The position numbers and the translations under genes are program-made. This document shows, in pieces, positions 30,235 to 39,043 of a stretch of DNA of 64,000 bases. The DNA lies in contig NC_014837.1 in NCBI RefSeq assembly GCF_000175935.2, positions 3,038,001 through 3,102,000 of the forward strand. Reading direction: 5' to 3'. This stretch comes from Pantoea sp. At-9b (GTDB taxonomy: Bacteria; Pseudomonadota; Gammaproteobacteria; Enterobacterales; Enterobacteriaceae). The notes beneath the pieces are model-generated. The model was not told where the DNA came from, made no database searches, and saw only the letters and a program-made list of their open reading frames with translations. Within the stretch, counting starts at the first letter, position 1. The number at the start of each line of letters is the position of its first letter.

Positions 30235-30716
30235 GATTGAGCACCTGCCTGCTGATAGGTTGCCGCAGGTCCTGTGTGATTTTTCTTCATAGCGTCCTGA
30301 ATTTCCGGCGGCGTATATTTTTCATCGTGCTTCGCCAACACTTCTTTGGCATTCACCAGATTGCCATCTTCCAGCACGCCCTGTGCGACGACGCCCTGCC
30401 CTTCGCGGAACAGGTCCGGCAGAATACCTTCGTAGCTGACGCTCACCACGCCGTTGGCGTCATACAGCTTGAACGAGACGGCGAGGGTTTGCGGATCGCG
30501 CTTGACGCTGCCTGGCATCACCATGCCACCGACGCGCAGGCGCTGGCCCGGCTCCGGTTTCTGGTGTTCTTCGCCCTTGCCGTACAGGATTTCACTCGGG
30601 GTGTAGAACAGGTCAATGTTGGAACGCAGCGCATACATCACAAGCGTAGTGGCGAGGCCGAGGCCCACCAGCACCGCCACCACCACGTACAGGCGGTTAC
30701 GACGACGGATATTCAC
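30231..30716 (-). CDS. ccmE: Periplasmic haem chaperone CcmE
   Basis: CcmE carries haem covalently from CcmCD to CcmFH. The 161-residue product has an N-terminal anchor (about 8-29) and an OB-fold domain. The haem-binding His130 is in [12 protein letters not shown], with Tyr134 four residues later as expected for the HxxxY motif. It overlaps ccmD and ccmF by four bases each. Confident. Confidence 0.96.
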   Translation of the reverse strand: MNIRRRNRLYVVVAVLVGLGLATTLVMYALRSNIDLFYTPSEILYGKGEEHQKPEPGQRLRVGGMVMPGSVKRDPQTLAVSFKLYDANGVVSVSYEGILPDLFREGQGVVAQGVLEDGNLVNAKEVLAKHDEKYTPPEIQDAMKKNHTGPAATYQQAGAQS

Positions 30717-30946
30717 ACGGTTTCTCCTGCCGCTTCACCGGCGGCTTTTTTCGATTTTGCCGCGCGGATGCGGCGCTCCCTGGATTGACGCTGGCGAATA
30801 TCAGCCAGCAGGCGACGGCGGAACAGCACGGTGTGCAGCACCAGACCGATCAGCGGAATCAGCGTGAAGACCACGGCGAGCCAGACATAAAAGGCATAGC
30901 CGCCCATGGCAAAGAAATCCTGCCAAGAAGAGAAAGCTGGCGTCAT
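30713..30946 (-). CDS. ccmD: Haem exporter protein CcmD
   Basis: A 77-residue single-span membrane protein that helps release holo-CcmE from CcmC. It begins [25 protein letters not shown], close to other CcmD proteins, with a membrane segment around 15-38 and a very basic C-terminal tail ([25 protein letters not shown] would lie in the cytoplasm). ATGA overlaps join it to ccmC and ccmE. E. coli CcmD is about 69 residues. Confidence 0.93.
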   Translation of the reverse strand: MTPAFSSWQDFFAMGGYAFYVWLAVVFTLIPLIGLVLHTVLFRRRLLADIRQRQSRERRIRAAKSKKAAGEAAGETV

Positions 30947-31683
30947 GATTTGCGCCCCCCCTGTGCGACCTCAATCGCCCACGGACGATGACGTTCAGTA
31001 AACAGAATCATATTGCGCAGACGCATCAGCGTCAGCGAGATAAACACCAGCAGATAACCGAGGATCGCCCAGCGCAACGGGGTGCGCATGCTCGGCGCAA
31101 TCGCCTGTTGCAGAATACCGGACGATCCCTGATGCAGGGTGTTCCACCACTGCACGGAGAAGTGAATGATCGGCAGGTTAATCACGCCCACCAGAATTAA
31201 AATTCCGGCAGCACGACCGGCAGTACGACGGTCGTCAAAGGCGTGATACAGGGCAATGACCCCCATATAAAGGAACAGCAATACCAGTTCCGATGTCAGA
31301 CGGGCATCCCAAATCCACCAGGTGCCCCACATCGGCTTGCCCCAGGCGGAACCGGTGACCAGCGCGATAAAGGTGAACACCGCCCCAACCGGTGCCATTG
31401 CTGCCGAGACCAGGTCAGCCATCTTCATCTGCCACACCAGGCCGATAAACGCCGCAATCGCCATCGAGGCATAGACGCCCATGGACCACATCGCCGCAGG
31501 GACATGGATGTACATAATGCGGAAGCTGTCGCCCTGCTGATAATCCGCAGGCGCAAAACCAAAGCCCCACACCCAACCCAGCAACAGGGTGACAACCCCC
31601 AGTACCGCGAACCAGGGAATTAAGCGGCCACAAAGCCGATACAGCTTTTCAGGCTTTGCCCACTGGTGTAACCATTTCCACAT
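30943..31683 (-). CDS. ccmC: Haem transporter/handling subunit CcmC
   Basis: CcmC presents haem to CcmE at the outer face of the inner membrane. The 246-residue product starts MWKWLHQWAKPEKLYRLCG, aligning with E. coli MWKTLHQ; an ATG two codons upstream is less well spaced from GAG. Six membrane segments and the tryptophan-rich WGTWWIWDARLTSEL signature are present, with His residues in adjacent loops. It is separated from ccmB by 55 bases, the only real gap within the operon. Confidence 0.95.
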   Translation of the reverse strand: MWKWLHQWAKPEKLYRLCGRLIPWFAVLGVVTLLLGWVWGFGFAPADYQQGDSFRIMYIHVPAAMWSMGVYASMAIAAFIGLVWQMKMADLVSAAMAPVGAVFTFIALVTGSAWGKPMWGTWWIWDARLTSELVLLFLYMGVIALYHAFDDRRTAGRAAGILILVGVINLPIIHFSVQWWNTLHQGSSGILQQAIAPSMRTPLRWAILGYLLVFISLTLMRLRNMILFTERHRPWAIEVAQGGRKS

Positions 31684-31738
31684 TTGCATAGCTCACAATA
31701 TAAGAAGAGAGATTCCGGCATCTCTGTGGATGCACGAT

Positions 31739-32401
31739 TTAATGCAGGCTTATACGCAGCGCCGCCGCCGTAGCAAACGGAGACAACGTGGCGCTGCCTG
31801 CCAGCATGGCTCCGAGAATCGCCAGATAGCCGCCAATCGGCAGGCCTTGTCCGGCGGCATCAATCGCAGCGCTGGCAAAAATCAACACCGGTATCGCCAG
31901 CGGCAATACCAGCAAACTCAATAACACCCCGCCGCGCCGTAAGCCCACGGTCAGACCGGTGCCGATAGCCCCGAGAAAACTCAGGGTGGGCGTCCCCAGC
32001 AACAGGGTTAACGCCATGGCGCGCCACCCGGCAAAATCCAGCGACAACAGCAGTGCCGCCAGCGGGGACAATAAAATCAGTGGCAGTCCGGTAATCAGCC
32101 AGTGAGCAATCACTTTGCCCAGAACCGTGACCGGCAGCGGCGTTGGCAGCAGCAGCAGCTGTTCCAGCGAACCATCCAAAAAATCATCCCGGAACAGACG
32201 CTCCAGCGCCAGTAACGATGCCAGTAACGCAGCCACCCAGGCAATGCCAGGGGCAATGCGGGCCAGTTGCTGTGGATCGGGGCCAATACCCAGCGGGAAC
32301 AGCGTAATGACTATCAGGAAAAACCACAGCGGGTTAATCACTTCCGCGCCACTGCGGAAGGCAATTTTCAGCTCACGCTGAATCACACGGCCCAGCATCA
32401 T
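31739..32401 (-). CDS. ccmB: Haem exporter permease CcmB
   Basis: CcmB is the membrane subunit of the CcmABCD ABC complex that releases holo-CcmE. The start at 32401 (ATGATG, overlapping the ccmA stop by ATGA) yields 220 residues, the E. coli length; a GTG two codons earlier is rejected. Six membrane segments are predicted, with blocks [19 protein letters not shown] and [15 protein letters not shown] closely matching E. coli CcmB. Confidence 0.95.
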   Translation of the reverse strand: MMLGRVIQRELKIAFRSGAEVINPLWFFLIVITLFPLGIGPDPQQLARIAPGIAWVAALLASLLALERLFRDDFLDGSLEQLLLLPTPLPVTVLGKVIAHWLITGLPLILLSPLAALLLSLDFAGWRAMALTLLLGTPTLSFLGAIGTGLTVGLRRGGVLLSLLVLPLAIPVLIFASAAIDAAGQGLPIGGYLAILGAMLAGSATLSPFATAAALRISLH

Positions 32402-33012
32402 GCCCACTCCGATACCAAACGAATTTTACGGACCCGTCCGGCGTCGTCAGGAAGATCCTGATGCGTGGTCAGGATCACCGCGCCTCCGTTATCGGCATGC
32501 TGCGCAAAGCGCGTCATTAATTTCTCTACTCCGGCTTTATCAATTGCCGTCAGCGGCTCATCCAGAATCCACAAGACTGCCGGGCTAAGCCACAGGCGAG
32601 CCAGGGCAACGCGGCGTTGTTGACCAGCAGAAAGTTGTGCCACCGGCACCTCTTCATACCCCAGCAGATCAACCTGCTCCAGCGCAGCAAAGATCGCGTC
32701 ACTGTGGCTCTCACCATGCCAGAAATGCAAATTCTCCAGTGGGGAGAGTACCGACTTCACGCCAGGCTGATGGCCGAGATAAAGCAGATTTTGGTGCCAT
32801 ATTTCGCGTTGTTGGCGGATCGGTTGTGCCTGCCACAGCACCTCACCTTCTTCCGCCCGGCTTAAACCGGCCAACAAACGTAATAGCGAGGTTTTACCCG
32901 CACCGTTTGGTCCCTCAATTTGCACGATATCACCGGGTTCGACAGCAAAGCTCAACCCATTGAACAGGGTACGCTCATCGCGAACGCAAGAGAGATTAAT
33001 GACTTCGAGCAT
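32398..33012 (-). CDS. ccmA: Cytochrome c biogenesis ATPase CcmA
   Basis: CcmA is the ATP-binding subunit of CcmABCD. The 204-residue product has Walker [10 protein letters not shown], signature [14 protein letters not shown] and Walker [12 protein letters not shown] followed by the switch His in TTHQ. I chose ATG 33012 (MLEVINL) by comparison with E. coli; the sequence before it (CCCTCTTTT) has no obvious ribosome site, and GTG codons further upstream remain possible. It heads the ccmABCDEFGHI operon. Confidence 0.94.
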   Translation of the reverse strand: MLEVINLSCVRDERTLFNGLSFAVEPGDIVQIEGPNGAGKTSLLRLLAGLSRAEEGEVLWQAQPIRQQREIWHQNLLYLGHQPGVKSVLSPLENLHFWHGESHSDAIFAALEQVDLLGYEEVPVAQLSAGQQRRVALARLWLSPAVLWILDEPLTAIDKAGVEKLMTRFAQHADNGGAVILTTHQDLPDDAGRVRKIRLVSEWA

Positions 33013-33256
33013 AAAAGAGGGAATCACGGCAATGAAATTAGGCCAGGATAATACCACAATGAATCTGTGGGCCGTAGTCTGTGAGCCATGTCACACCTCC
33101 CCCAAACGGGGTAAACGGGTGGTTTAGATCAATAAATCGCTCAAAAAACCACCACGGTTAAAATCTTGTTACTCTTAATTTGAATCAACGTAACAAATCG
33201 CGCTTGCGCAAAACGGCTACGCTTATTACGCAAGGGCACTATCACCGGGGGAAAAC

Positions 33257-34174
33257 ATGAAGCAATCGCCATCGTTTTCATCAGAGCGCAATGACGTGGA
33301 AAGCGAAGAAAAAACGCAAGGCACAGCAATAGAAGTCGATGAGGAGGCATTACCCTCACGTGCTGCAGCCATCCATGAAGAGATACGTCAGGACGGGGAA
33401 AAGGAACTGGAGCGTGACGGCATGGCGCTGCTGTGGTCGGCGATTGCCGCCGGTATGTCCATGGGCGCATCGCTGATGGCGAAGGGGATATTTCAGGTGC
33501 ATCTTGAGGGGGTTCCCGGTGCCTTTTTGCTGGAAAACCTGGGCTATACCTTCGGTTTCATTATTGTGATTATGGCGCGCCAACAGCTGTTTACTGAAAA
33601 TACGGTGACGGCAGTGCTGCCCATCATGCATAAGCCTACGTCGGGCAATGTGTTGCTGCTGCTACGCTTTTGGGGCGTGGTGCTGGCGGGTAATTTGATT
33701 GGCACGGCGCTGGGCGCACTGGCCTTTAATTACATGCCGATCTTTGACGAGGCGACCCGCCAGGCTTTCACGGTGATCAGTGAAAAAGTTATGGCAAATT
33801 CACCGGGGGAAATGTTCGCCAATGCGGTGATTTCCGGCTGGATCATCGCCACCATGGTGTGGATGTTCCCGTATGCCGGGGCAGCGAAAATCGTGGTGAT
33901 TGTGATGATGACCTGGCTGGTGGCGCTCGGTGATTTAGCGCACATCGTGGTCGGTTCTGTGGAGGTGCTGTATCTGGTGTTTGCCGGCCGCATTCCCTGG
34001 CATGAATTCCTCTGGCCATTTGCCCTGCCAACGTTGCTTGGCAACATCACGGGGGGAACGCTGATTTTTGCCTTAATCAGTCACGCACAGATTCGCAACG
34101 ATATGAGCGAAGCGGCAAAAGCCAAAGCCCGCGCCGAGCAAAAACGCCAGACGAAATGTGAGAAATCGCGCTAA
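33257..34174 (+). CDS. yfdC: Formate/nitrite-transporter-family protein YfdC
   Basis: A 305-residue inner-membrane protein of the FNT fold, YfdC branch. A hydrophilic, acidic N-terminus of about 55 residues precedes six membrane segments; a basic C-terminal tail (KAKARAEQKRQTK) follows. FNT proteins form pentameric anion channels; the substrate of YfdC is not established. It stands just before argW, as in E. coli, but is separated from mlaA by the ccm operon. Translation starts after GGGGGAAAAC. Confidence 0.88.
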   Translation: MKQSPSFSSERNDVESEEKTQGTAIEVDEEALPSRAAAIHEEIRQDGEKELERDGMALLWSAIAAGMSMGASLMAKGIFQVHLEGVPGAFLLENLGYTFGFIIVIMARQQLFTENTVTAVLPIMHKPTSGNVLLLLRFWGVVLAGNLIGTALGALAFNYMPIFDEATRQAFTVISEKVMANSPGEMFANAVISGWIIATMVWMFPYAGAAKIVVIVMMTWLVALGDLAHIVVGSVEVLYLVFAGRIPWHEFLWPFALPTLLGNITGGTLIFALISHAQIRNDMSEAAKAKARAEQKRQTKCEKSR

Positions 34175-34248
34175 TTTGTTGAGATATTGAGCAAACGGGA
34201 AACCTGCGGTTAAATTTGCGTGGACGCTGGGGTATACTGCGCGCCGAC

Positions 34249-34323
34249 GTTCCCTTAGTTAAATGGATATAACGAGCCCCTCCTAAGGGCTAGTTGCAGG
34301 TTCGATCCCTGCAGGGAACGCCA
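34249..34323 (+). tRNA. argW: tRNA-Arg (CCU)
   Basis: A 75-base tRNA with encoded CCA. Acceptor GTTCCCT (34249-34255) pairs with AGGGAAC before G-CCA. The anticodon stem AGCCC/GGGCT encloses loop CTCCTAA with anticodon CCT at 34282-34284, reading the rare arginine codon AGG. It matches E. coli argW almost base for base. A TATACT -10 element lies at 34233-34238 followed by a GC-rich discriminator. In E. coli this gene is a prophage attachment site; no integrase follows here. Confidence 0.97.
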
Positions 34324-34401
34324 TGTCAGCATTATCCCATTCAAAACAGCCAGCGCGCCAAAATAAAATCATCCAACTTCACAGGATAGCAAAACGCGAT
34401 C

Positions 34402-35304
34402 TCACCCCTGCTCCTGCCGCCACGCCGAAGGCGTGACACCATGCCGTTGACGAAACCGATTACTGAAGTGGCTGGAGGAGTGAAAACCACAGCGCAGCGC
34501 AATCTCGGTCAGCGGTAGCACCGTGTGTCTGAGCAGCGTCAGTGCTTCATCCATCCGGCGACGCATCACATATTGATGTGGGGCCTCACCGACGCTGGCG
34601 CGGAACATGCGAGCGAAATGGAACTCGCTGAGTGCTGCCTCGGCCGCGAGATGGGCCAGCGTCAGCGGTTGATCCAGATGCGCATCGATATACGCCAGGA
34701 TGCGACGCAATACCCCCGGAGCCAGCCCGCCACGGACCTGCGGAGCCTGCCATTGCACGTCGCTGTAGTGCTGTAGCAAGTGCGTCATTAATAGCGTTGA
34801 GGCGCTACTGAGCATCAGCTGGTTGGCGGGTTGTTGCCAGTCCGTGCTGAGCAGAAAATGACGATAGAGCTGGGTGATGCGATCATCCGCCGAGAACACC
34901 TTCTCATGCAAATTCAGGCGCGCGGGACTGCGATCCCAGATTTGTTCCGCCATCTGGCGCAGGTGTTGATCGGTGCAGTAAAGATGCACAAACGACAAAT
35001 CATCACGAATATCCCACACCGATTCGGTGCCAGACGGCATCAGGCAAAAACGATCAGGCCCACCGCCATTGCGCCAGCCGTGCTGGGTTTTATGCCAGGT
35101 ATCATAGCCATCCGCGGTATACAGGCTAAGCGTATGATGGTTGCTCAGGTTGGTCACGCGATCGCCGCTATTAAACCAGGCCGCCAGTTTGATGCCGCTA
35201 TTCAGCTGCACGCTGTCACGCAGTTGTGCTTTGTGGCGCTGAAGCATGTTGAAGGTCTGATAGTCGGGCATGGTCAAAATCACTCGCTGGGCAATGGTGT
35301 CCAT
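34402..35304 (-). CDS. AraC-family transcriptional regulator
   Basis: A 300-residue regulator with an N-terminal sensing domain (AraC-binding-like, about 30-180) and a C-terminal double helix-turn-helix from about 195. The second helix-turn-helix shows IALRCGFHSSSHFSNRFRQRHGVTPSAWR, the AraC signature. It is divergent from an EamA permease with 147 bases between them, which suggests it controls that gene and itself. The effector is unknown. A tandem site with an exact 21-bp period lies in the shared region. Confidence 0.88.
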   Translation of the reverse strand: MDTIAQRVILTMPDYQTFNMLQRHKAQLRDSVQLNSGIKLAAWFNSGDRVTNLSNHHTLSLYTADGYDTWHKTQHGWRNGGGPDRFCLMPSGTESVWDIRDDLSFVHLYCTDQHLRQMAEQIWDRSPARLNLHEKVFSADDRITQLYRHFLLSTDWQQPANQLMLSSASTLLMTHLLQHYSDVQWQAPQVRGGLAPGVLRRILAYIDAHLDQPLTLAHLAAEAALSEFHFARMFRASVGEAPHQYVMRRRMDEALTLLRHTVLPLTEIALRCGFHSSSHFSNRFRQRHGVTPSAWRQEQG

Positions 35305-35357
35305 TTTACGGATTCAGGCGGACAGAAAACAGGTCACATTGGGACGCAGACAGAAAA

Positions 35358-35399
35358 AGCGCAAGAATTTGCAATTGCAGCGCAAGCAGATGCAAGCCA
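35358..35399. promoter_or_regulatory. Tandem 21-bp AraC-type operator
   Basis: AGCGCAAG-N4-TGCAA occurs at 35358-35374 and again at 35379-35395, thirteen conserved positions each and exactly 21 bp apart. AraC-family proteins typically contact two direct half-sites 21 bp apart, as at araI1-I2. Its place between the divergent AraC gene and the EamA gene, 55-95 bases before the latter's start, fits activation of the permease. Confidence 0.6.
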
Positions 35400-35451
35400 A
35401 CTGACAGTCGGGGCGTCACACTCGCCGCAAATAGGTTGTGGAGAGTTCAAT

Positions 35452-36351
35452 ATGAACCTGATGTTGTATCTGGCGGTGGTTTTAATCTGGGGAACCACCT
35501 GGATTGCGATTTTTTTACAGCAGGAAGCAGCAGATACGCCGGTATTGGTGGCGGTATTCTGGCGCTTTTTACTGGCCTCGCTGGTCATGCTGGTGGTGCT
35601 GAAACTGATTCGCCGCCTGAAAAAGCTGGATGCGCAGGATCATCTATTCTGCCTGTTACAGGGATGCTGTGTGTTTGGCTTCAATTTTGTCTGCTTCTAT
35701 CATGCCGCCGCATGGATCAGCAGTGGGCTGGAATCCGTCATCTTCTCAATGGCCGTGCTTTATAATGCCCTGAATAGCTGGATTTTCTTCCGTCAACGTC
35801 CGCCGTTCCGTTTACTCCCGGCTGCTATTCTGGGCCTGGGCGGTATCGTGGCGTTGTTCTGGGGCGATATTCGCGCCGCACATCCGGCACCGCAGTTGTT
35901 ATGGGGTGTGGGGCTGAGCGCGCTCGGTACGCTCGGCTTCTCTTTCGGCAATATGATTTCGACACGCCACCAGCGTCGTCAGCGCGATGTGTTGACCACC
36001 AACAGCTACGCGATGCTGTATGGCGCGTTGATTATGGCCGCACTGTCACTGCTGAATGGTGATTCACTGGCCCCGGCGCTGAATCTGCAATGGCTGGGTT
36101 CAATGAGTTATTTAGCGATTTTTGGTTCAGTGCTGGGATTTGGCGCGTATTTCACGCTGGTAGGACGAATTGGTGCCAGTCAGGCGGCCTACAGCACGCT
36201 GCTGTTTCCCTTGGTAGCGCTCACTTTATCTACCCTGTATGAAGGTTATCAATGGCATAGCAATGCGATTGTCGGTCTGGTGATGATTCTGGCGGGGAAT
36301 ATGGTGATGTTTGTACGCTGGCCAATGGCAAAACGCCTGCGACTGGCCTGA
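35452..36351 (+). CDS. EamA/DMT-family permease under divergent AraC regulator
   Basis: A 299-residue, ten-segment permease of the drug/metabolite superfamily. It starts MNLMLYLAVVLIWGTTWIAI, the usual first helix, after a good GGAGAG ribosome site. Two EamA repeats cover about 5-135 and 150-290. The same frame is open far upstream, into the AraC gene, but that extension is antisense to a clear gene and is not coding. The AraC-type neighbour suggests induction by a small molecule the pump exports. Substrate unknown. Confidence 0.88.
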   Translation: MNLMLYLAVVLIWGTTWIAIFLQQEAADTPVLVAVFWRFLLASLVMLVVLKLIRRLKKLDAQDHLFCLLQGCCVFGFNFVCFYHAAAWISSGLESVIFSMAVLYNALNSWIFFRQRPPFRLLPAAILGLGGIVALFWGDIRAAHPAPQLLWGVGLSALGTLGFSFGNMISTRHQRRQRDVLTTNSYAMLYGALIMAALSLLNGDSLAPALNLQWLGSMSYLAIFGSVLGFGAYFTLVGRIGASQAAYSTLLFPLVALTLSTLYEGYQWHSNAIVGLVMILAGNMVMFVRWPMAKRLRLA

Positions 36352-36356
36352 AGCAC

Positions 36357-36392
36357 GAGAGCGGGCATTGCGCCCGCTCTCTGGTCCTCTTA
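36357..36392. terminator. Terminator between EamA gene and YmgB-like gene
   Basis: A perfect 10-bp stem GAGAGCGGGC (36357-36366) with GCCCGCTCTC (36372-36381), loop ATTGC, followed by TGGTCCTCTT. It starts 5 bases after the permease stop and probably also ends the convergent small gene. Confidence 0.65.
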
Positions 36393-36629
36393 TCGCCAGC
36401 CCTGCACGCCGATATTAAGCTGGTGAGGTTGATTGATGGCTTTTCTGGCAATCCAGTAAAGCAATATGCGTTCATCATCTCTGTCGCGGTCGGCCATTGC
36501 CAGTAGTTTCAACGACAGTGTGGATTTATTCACCGGCTGATGTTCATCGCTTAACTCGATCACCGCCTGACCGATGATGCAGCAAACTTCATCCTCGCTT
36601 GACGCGGATTCATATGCTCGGTCTTTCAT
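36390..36629 (-). CDS. YmgB/AriR-family small protein
   Basis: A 79-residue acidic helical protein. The block DEVCCIIGQAVIELSDEHQPVNKSTLSLKLL followed by a second helix resembles E. coli YmgB (AriR), a small dimeric regulator linked to biofilm and acid resistance, and other two-component connector-like proteins. Start at ATG 36629 is decided by a near-perfect AGGAGGAAAT ribosome site; a start 20 codons upstream lacks one. It is monocistronic between the EamA gene and yhjX. The family match is by eye and moderate; function is inference. Confidence 0.65.
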   Translation of the reverse strand: MKDRAYESASSEDEVCCIIGQAVIELSDEHQPVNKSTLSLKLLAMADRDRDDERILLYWIARKAINQPHQLNIGVQGWR

Positions 36630-36779
36630 ATTTCCTCCTGTTAAGTGAATTTTAAGCCTGGCAAAAGTTGGATGTTTTGCAGCCCGCATTGCGCCTGAGA
36701 CGTATCTGGTTACAGATAATCACCATAAGCAACAACATTTCAGGCAATGACACGCCTGAGGTGCTAGCAGCCAACGCAA

Positions 36780-36810
36780 TGCCATTCATACCCATTTCGC
36801 TGCATTTCAT
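36780..36810 (+). promoter_or_regulatory. Candidate YpdB direct repeat before yhjX
   Basis: TGCATTTCAT (36801-36810) matches 9 of 10 positions of the motif GGCATTTCAT described for E. coli YpdB; TGCCATTCAT (36780-36789) matches 7 of 10. They are separated by exactly 11 bases, the spacing described for the E. coli yhjX promoter. A TATGAT -10 candidate lies at 36865-36870. ypdAB lies 10 kb downstream in this window. Confidence 0.6.
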
Positions 36811-36908
36811 TCCATCGCCACAGCCTCTCACGCCCTTTCTTCTCACGCCCACGCGCGGGCGCTTTATGATCGCTTCAGTTTCCGAATTCCCGGATGGGAG
36901 AGAAAAAT

Positions 36909-38126
36909 ATGCAAACCACCAACTCAAATTACCAACGTACTCGCTGGCTCACTCTGGCCGGTACCATTTTGACCCAGTTCGCTTTAGGTTCGGTCTATAC
37001 CTGGAGCCTGTTTAATGGTCAGCTGGCGCACAAGCTCGACGCCCCTATCAGCCAGGTTGCGTTTTCGTTTGGCTTACTGAGCCTCGGTCTGGCGATTGCT
37101 TCATCGCTGGCCGGTAAACTCCAGGAACGGTTTGGCGTGCGTAACGTCACCATCGGGGCTGGTGTCCTCATGGCGCTGGGATTCTGGTTAACGGCCCATG
37201 CGGATAACCTGATGATGCTCTACCTCAGCGCAGGTATCCTGGTTGGCCTGGCTGACGGTGCCGGTTATCTGCTGACCTTATCCAACTGCGTGAAATGGTT
37301 CCCGGAACGTAAAGGTGTCATTTCCGCCTGCGCCATTGGTGCCTATGGTTTAGGTAGCCTGGGCTTTAAATTTATCTGTGGCGCCTTGCTCAGTGTGCAG
37401 GGGTTGGAAAACACCTTCATTATCTGGGGTCTGATGGCAATGACGATGATTATTCTGGGTGCATTGCTGATGCGTGACGCCCCGGTACAGCAGAGCAATG
37501 CCGCCTCGGCCCTGCAAAGCAAAGATTACACCCTGGCGCAGTCGATCCGTTTGCCGCAATACTGGATGCTGGCGCTGATGTTCCTCACCGCCTGTATGAG
37601 TGGTCTGTATGTGATTGGCGTGGCGAAAGATATCGGTGAAGGTCTGGTCCATCTCAGCACGCAAACCGCCGCGAATGCCGTCACGGTGATTGCTATTGCT
37701 AACCTGAGTGGCCGTCTGGTTCTGGGTGTGCTGTCCGATAAGATGGCACGTATTCGGGTGATTTCGCTGGCGCAGGTGGTTTCACTGGCCGGGATGAGCA
37801 TTCTGCTGTTCACCCATATGAATGAATCCACCTTCTTTATTTCTCTTGCCTGCGTGGCCTTCAGCTTCGGTGGCACCATCACCGTCTTCCCGTCGCTGGT
37901 CAGTGATTTCTTCGGTCTGAACAATTTGACCAAAAATTACGGCCTGATCTACCTTGGCTTTGGTATCGGTAGCGTGCTGGGTTCACTGGTGGCCTCGGTG
38001 TTCGGTGGTTTCACCATCACCTTTAGCCTGATTATGACCTTGCTGGTGATTTCATTATTCCTGTCACTCAGCATCCGCCTGCCGCAACGCCACAGTGTTC
38101 AGGAGCCGGTGTTGCATCGCAGCTAA
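36909..38126 (+). CDS. yhjX: Pyruvate-responsive MFS transporter YhjX (OFA family)
   Basis: A 405-residue, 12-segment major facilitator of the oxalate/formate antiporter family. It is close to E. coli YhjX throughout, for example SNYQRTRWLTL at the start, GLADGAGYLLTLSNCVKWFPERKG, SGLYVIGVAKDI and FFGLNNLTKNYG. In E. coli yhjX is induced by pyruvate through YpdA/YpdB and takes part in pyruvate handling. ATG 36909 is preceded by GGGAGAGAAAAAT; an ATG five codons earlier overlaps that site. A YpdB-like repeat lies upstream. Confidence 0.92.
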   Translation: MQTTNSNYQRTRWLTLAGTILTQFALGSVYTWSLFNGQLAHKLDAPISQVAFSFGLLSLGLAIASSLAGKLQERFGVRNVTIGAGVLMALGFWLTAHADNLMMLYLSAGILVGLADGAGYLLTLSNCVKWFPERKGVISACAIGAYGLGSLGFKFICGALLSVQGLENTFIIWGLMAMTMIILGALLMRDAPVQQSNAASALQSKDYTLAQSIRLPQYWMLALMFLTACMSGLYVIGVAKDIGEGLVHLSTQTAANAVTVIAIANLSGRLVLGVLSDKMARIRVISLAQVVSLAGMSILLFTHMNESTFFISLACVAFSFGGTITVFPSLVSDFFGLNNLTKNYGLIYLGFGIGSVLGSLVASVFGGFTITFSLIMTLLVISLFLSLSIRLPQRHSVQEPVLHRS

Positions 38127-38136
38127 GTCTCCGGGT

Positions 38137-38166
38137 ATGCCGTGCTTCCGGGCACGGCATGTTTTT
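38137..38166 (+). terminator. yhjX terminator
   Basis: ATGCCGTGC (38137-38145) and GCACGGCAT (38152-38160) form a perfect 9-bp stem with loop TTCCGG, followed by GTTTTT. It lies between yhjX and the convergent SMP-30 gene. Confidence 0.85.
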
Positions 38167-39043
38167 ACCCTTTAAATAACGGTTCTGCCATTCCCGCCAC
38201 GCTGACATCCACAGCAAAAATATCTCCCGATTGCGGATAGCGCGCCAGCTCTTCAGCGGTACGATGCTCACGCGATGAGGTGATATACAGGGTTTGCAGA
38301 TCGGCACCGCCAAACGCCACCATCGTCGGCCAGCGCACCGGCAAGCTAATCTCATCGACGATCTCCGCCGTCAGCGGATCAATACGCACCACCCGGCCAC
38401 CATCAAATAACGCCGACCAGTAGTAACCTTCGCTGTCTACAGCAGCACCATCCGGTAATCCTCCTTTGGCATCAAACTGCCGGAAAACCTGACGTGCGCC
38501 CGGTTCACCGGTGAATTCATTCAGCGGATAGCGATACAGCACCTCATTAGGGGTATCGCTGTGGTACATCCATTGGCGATCAGGAGCGAATGCCAGACCA
38601 TTAGAGATTTTCACGTCCTGCGCCATCACCGTTAATGCGCCGTCAGGGGTGACCCGGCACAGTAATCCACCGTTTTTATCCTGCGGCTCCCACAGGCTGC
38701 CACACCAGAAATTCCCCCAGGGATCGACGCGACCATCGTTAAAGCGACTCTTTGCCGCTATTCCCGGGTTATCCGCCAGCTTGCGCTGAGGCTTGCCCTG
38801 TTCATCCAGCAGCCAGACGCCACTGCGCAACGCCGCAATTAAGCCCCCCTGCTGGCGCAACCCGATACAACCCACCTCTTCCTGTTGCGGAAAAGTATGC
38901 AGCTCGCCACTGGCGGGATCGAAACGATGAATGGCAGGTGCCAGAATATCCACGCACCACAGCACTTGTTCGCGTGTTGACCACAAAGGACACTCCGCCA
39001 GTTCCGCCTGCAAGGCCAGTACATTTCTCACTTCACGCGTCAT
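38165..39043 (-). CDS. SMP-30/gluconolactonase family protein
   Basis: A 292-residue six-bladed beta-propeller of the SMP-30/gluconolaconase/LRE family, probably a sugar lactone hydrolase in the cytoplasm. Metal-ligand motifs are visible: Glu in ELAECPLWS near residue 17, Asn in SRFNDGRVDPWGNFWCGSL near 105, NGLAFAPDRQWMYHSDT near 150, and Asp in GLPDGAAVDSEGYYWSA near 200. No sugar genes stand beside it, so the substrate lactone is unknown. It converges on yhjX across a shared terminator. No lactone-forming dehydrogenase is seen in the window. Confidence 0.88.
   Translation of the reverse strand: MTREVRNVLALQAELAECPLWSTREQVLWCVDILAPAIHRFDPASGELHTFPQQEEVGCIGLRQQGGLIAALRSGVWLLDEQGKPQRKLADNPGIAAKSRFNDGRVDPWGNFWCGSLWEPQDKNGGLLCRVTPDGALTVMAQDVKISNGLAFAPDRQWMYHSDTPNEVLYRYPLNEFTGEPGARQVFRQFDAKGGLPDGAAVDSEGYYWSALFDGGRVVRIDPLTAEIVDEISLPVRWPTMVAFGGADLQTLYITSSREHRTAEELARYPQSGDIFAVDVSVAGMAEPLFKG

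Noticed and set aside
34324..34401. Prophage remnant after argW
   Set aside because: No integrase, excisionase or duplicated tRNA end is visible; the next gene is an ordinary AraC regulator.
34831..35451. Long open frame continuous with the EamA gene that would make a 506-residue protein
   Set aside because: The first 207 codons run antisense through the AraC gene, have no family features, and the true start at 35452 has a good ribosome site and the normal first helix.
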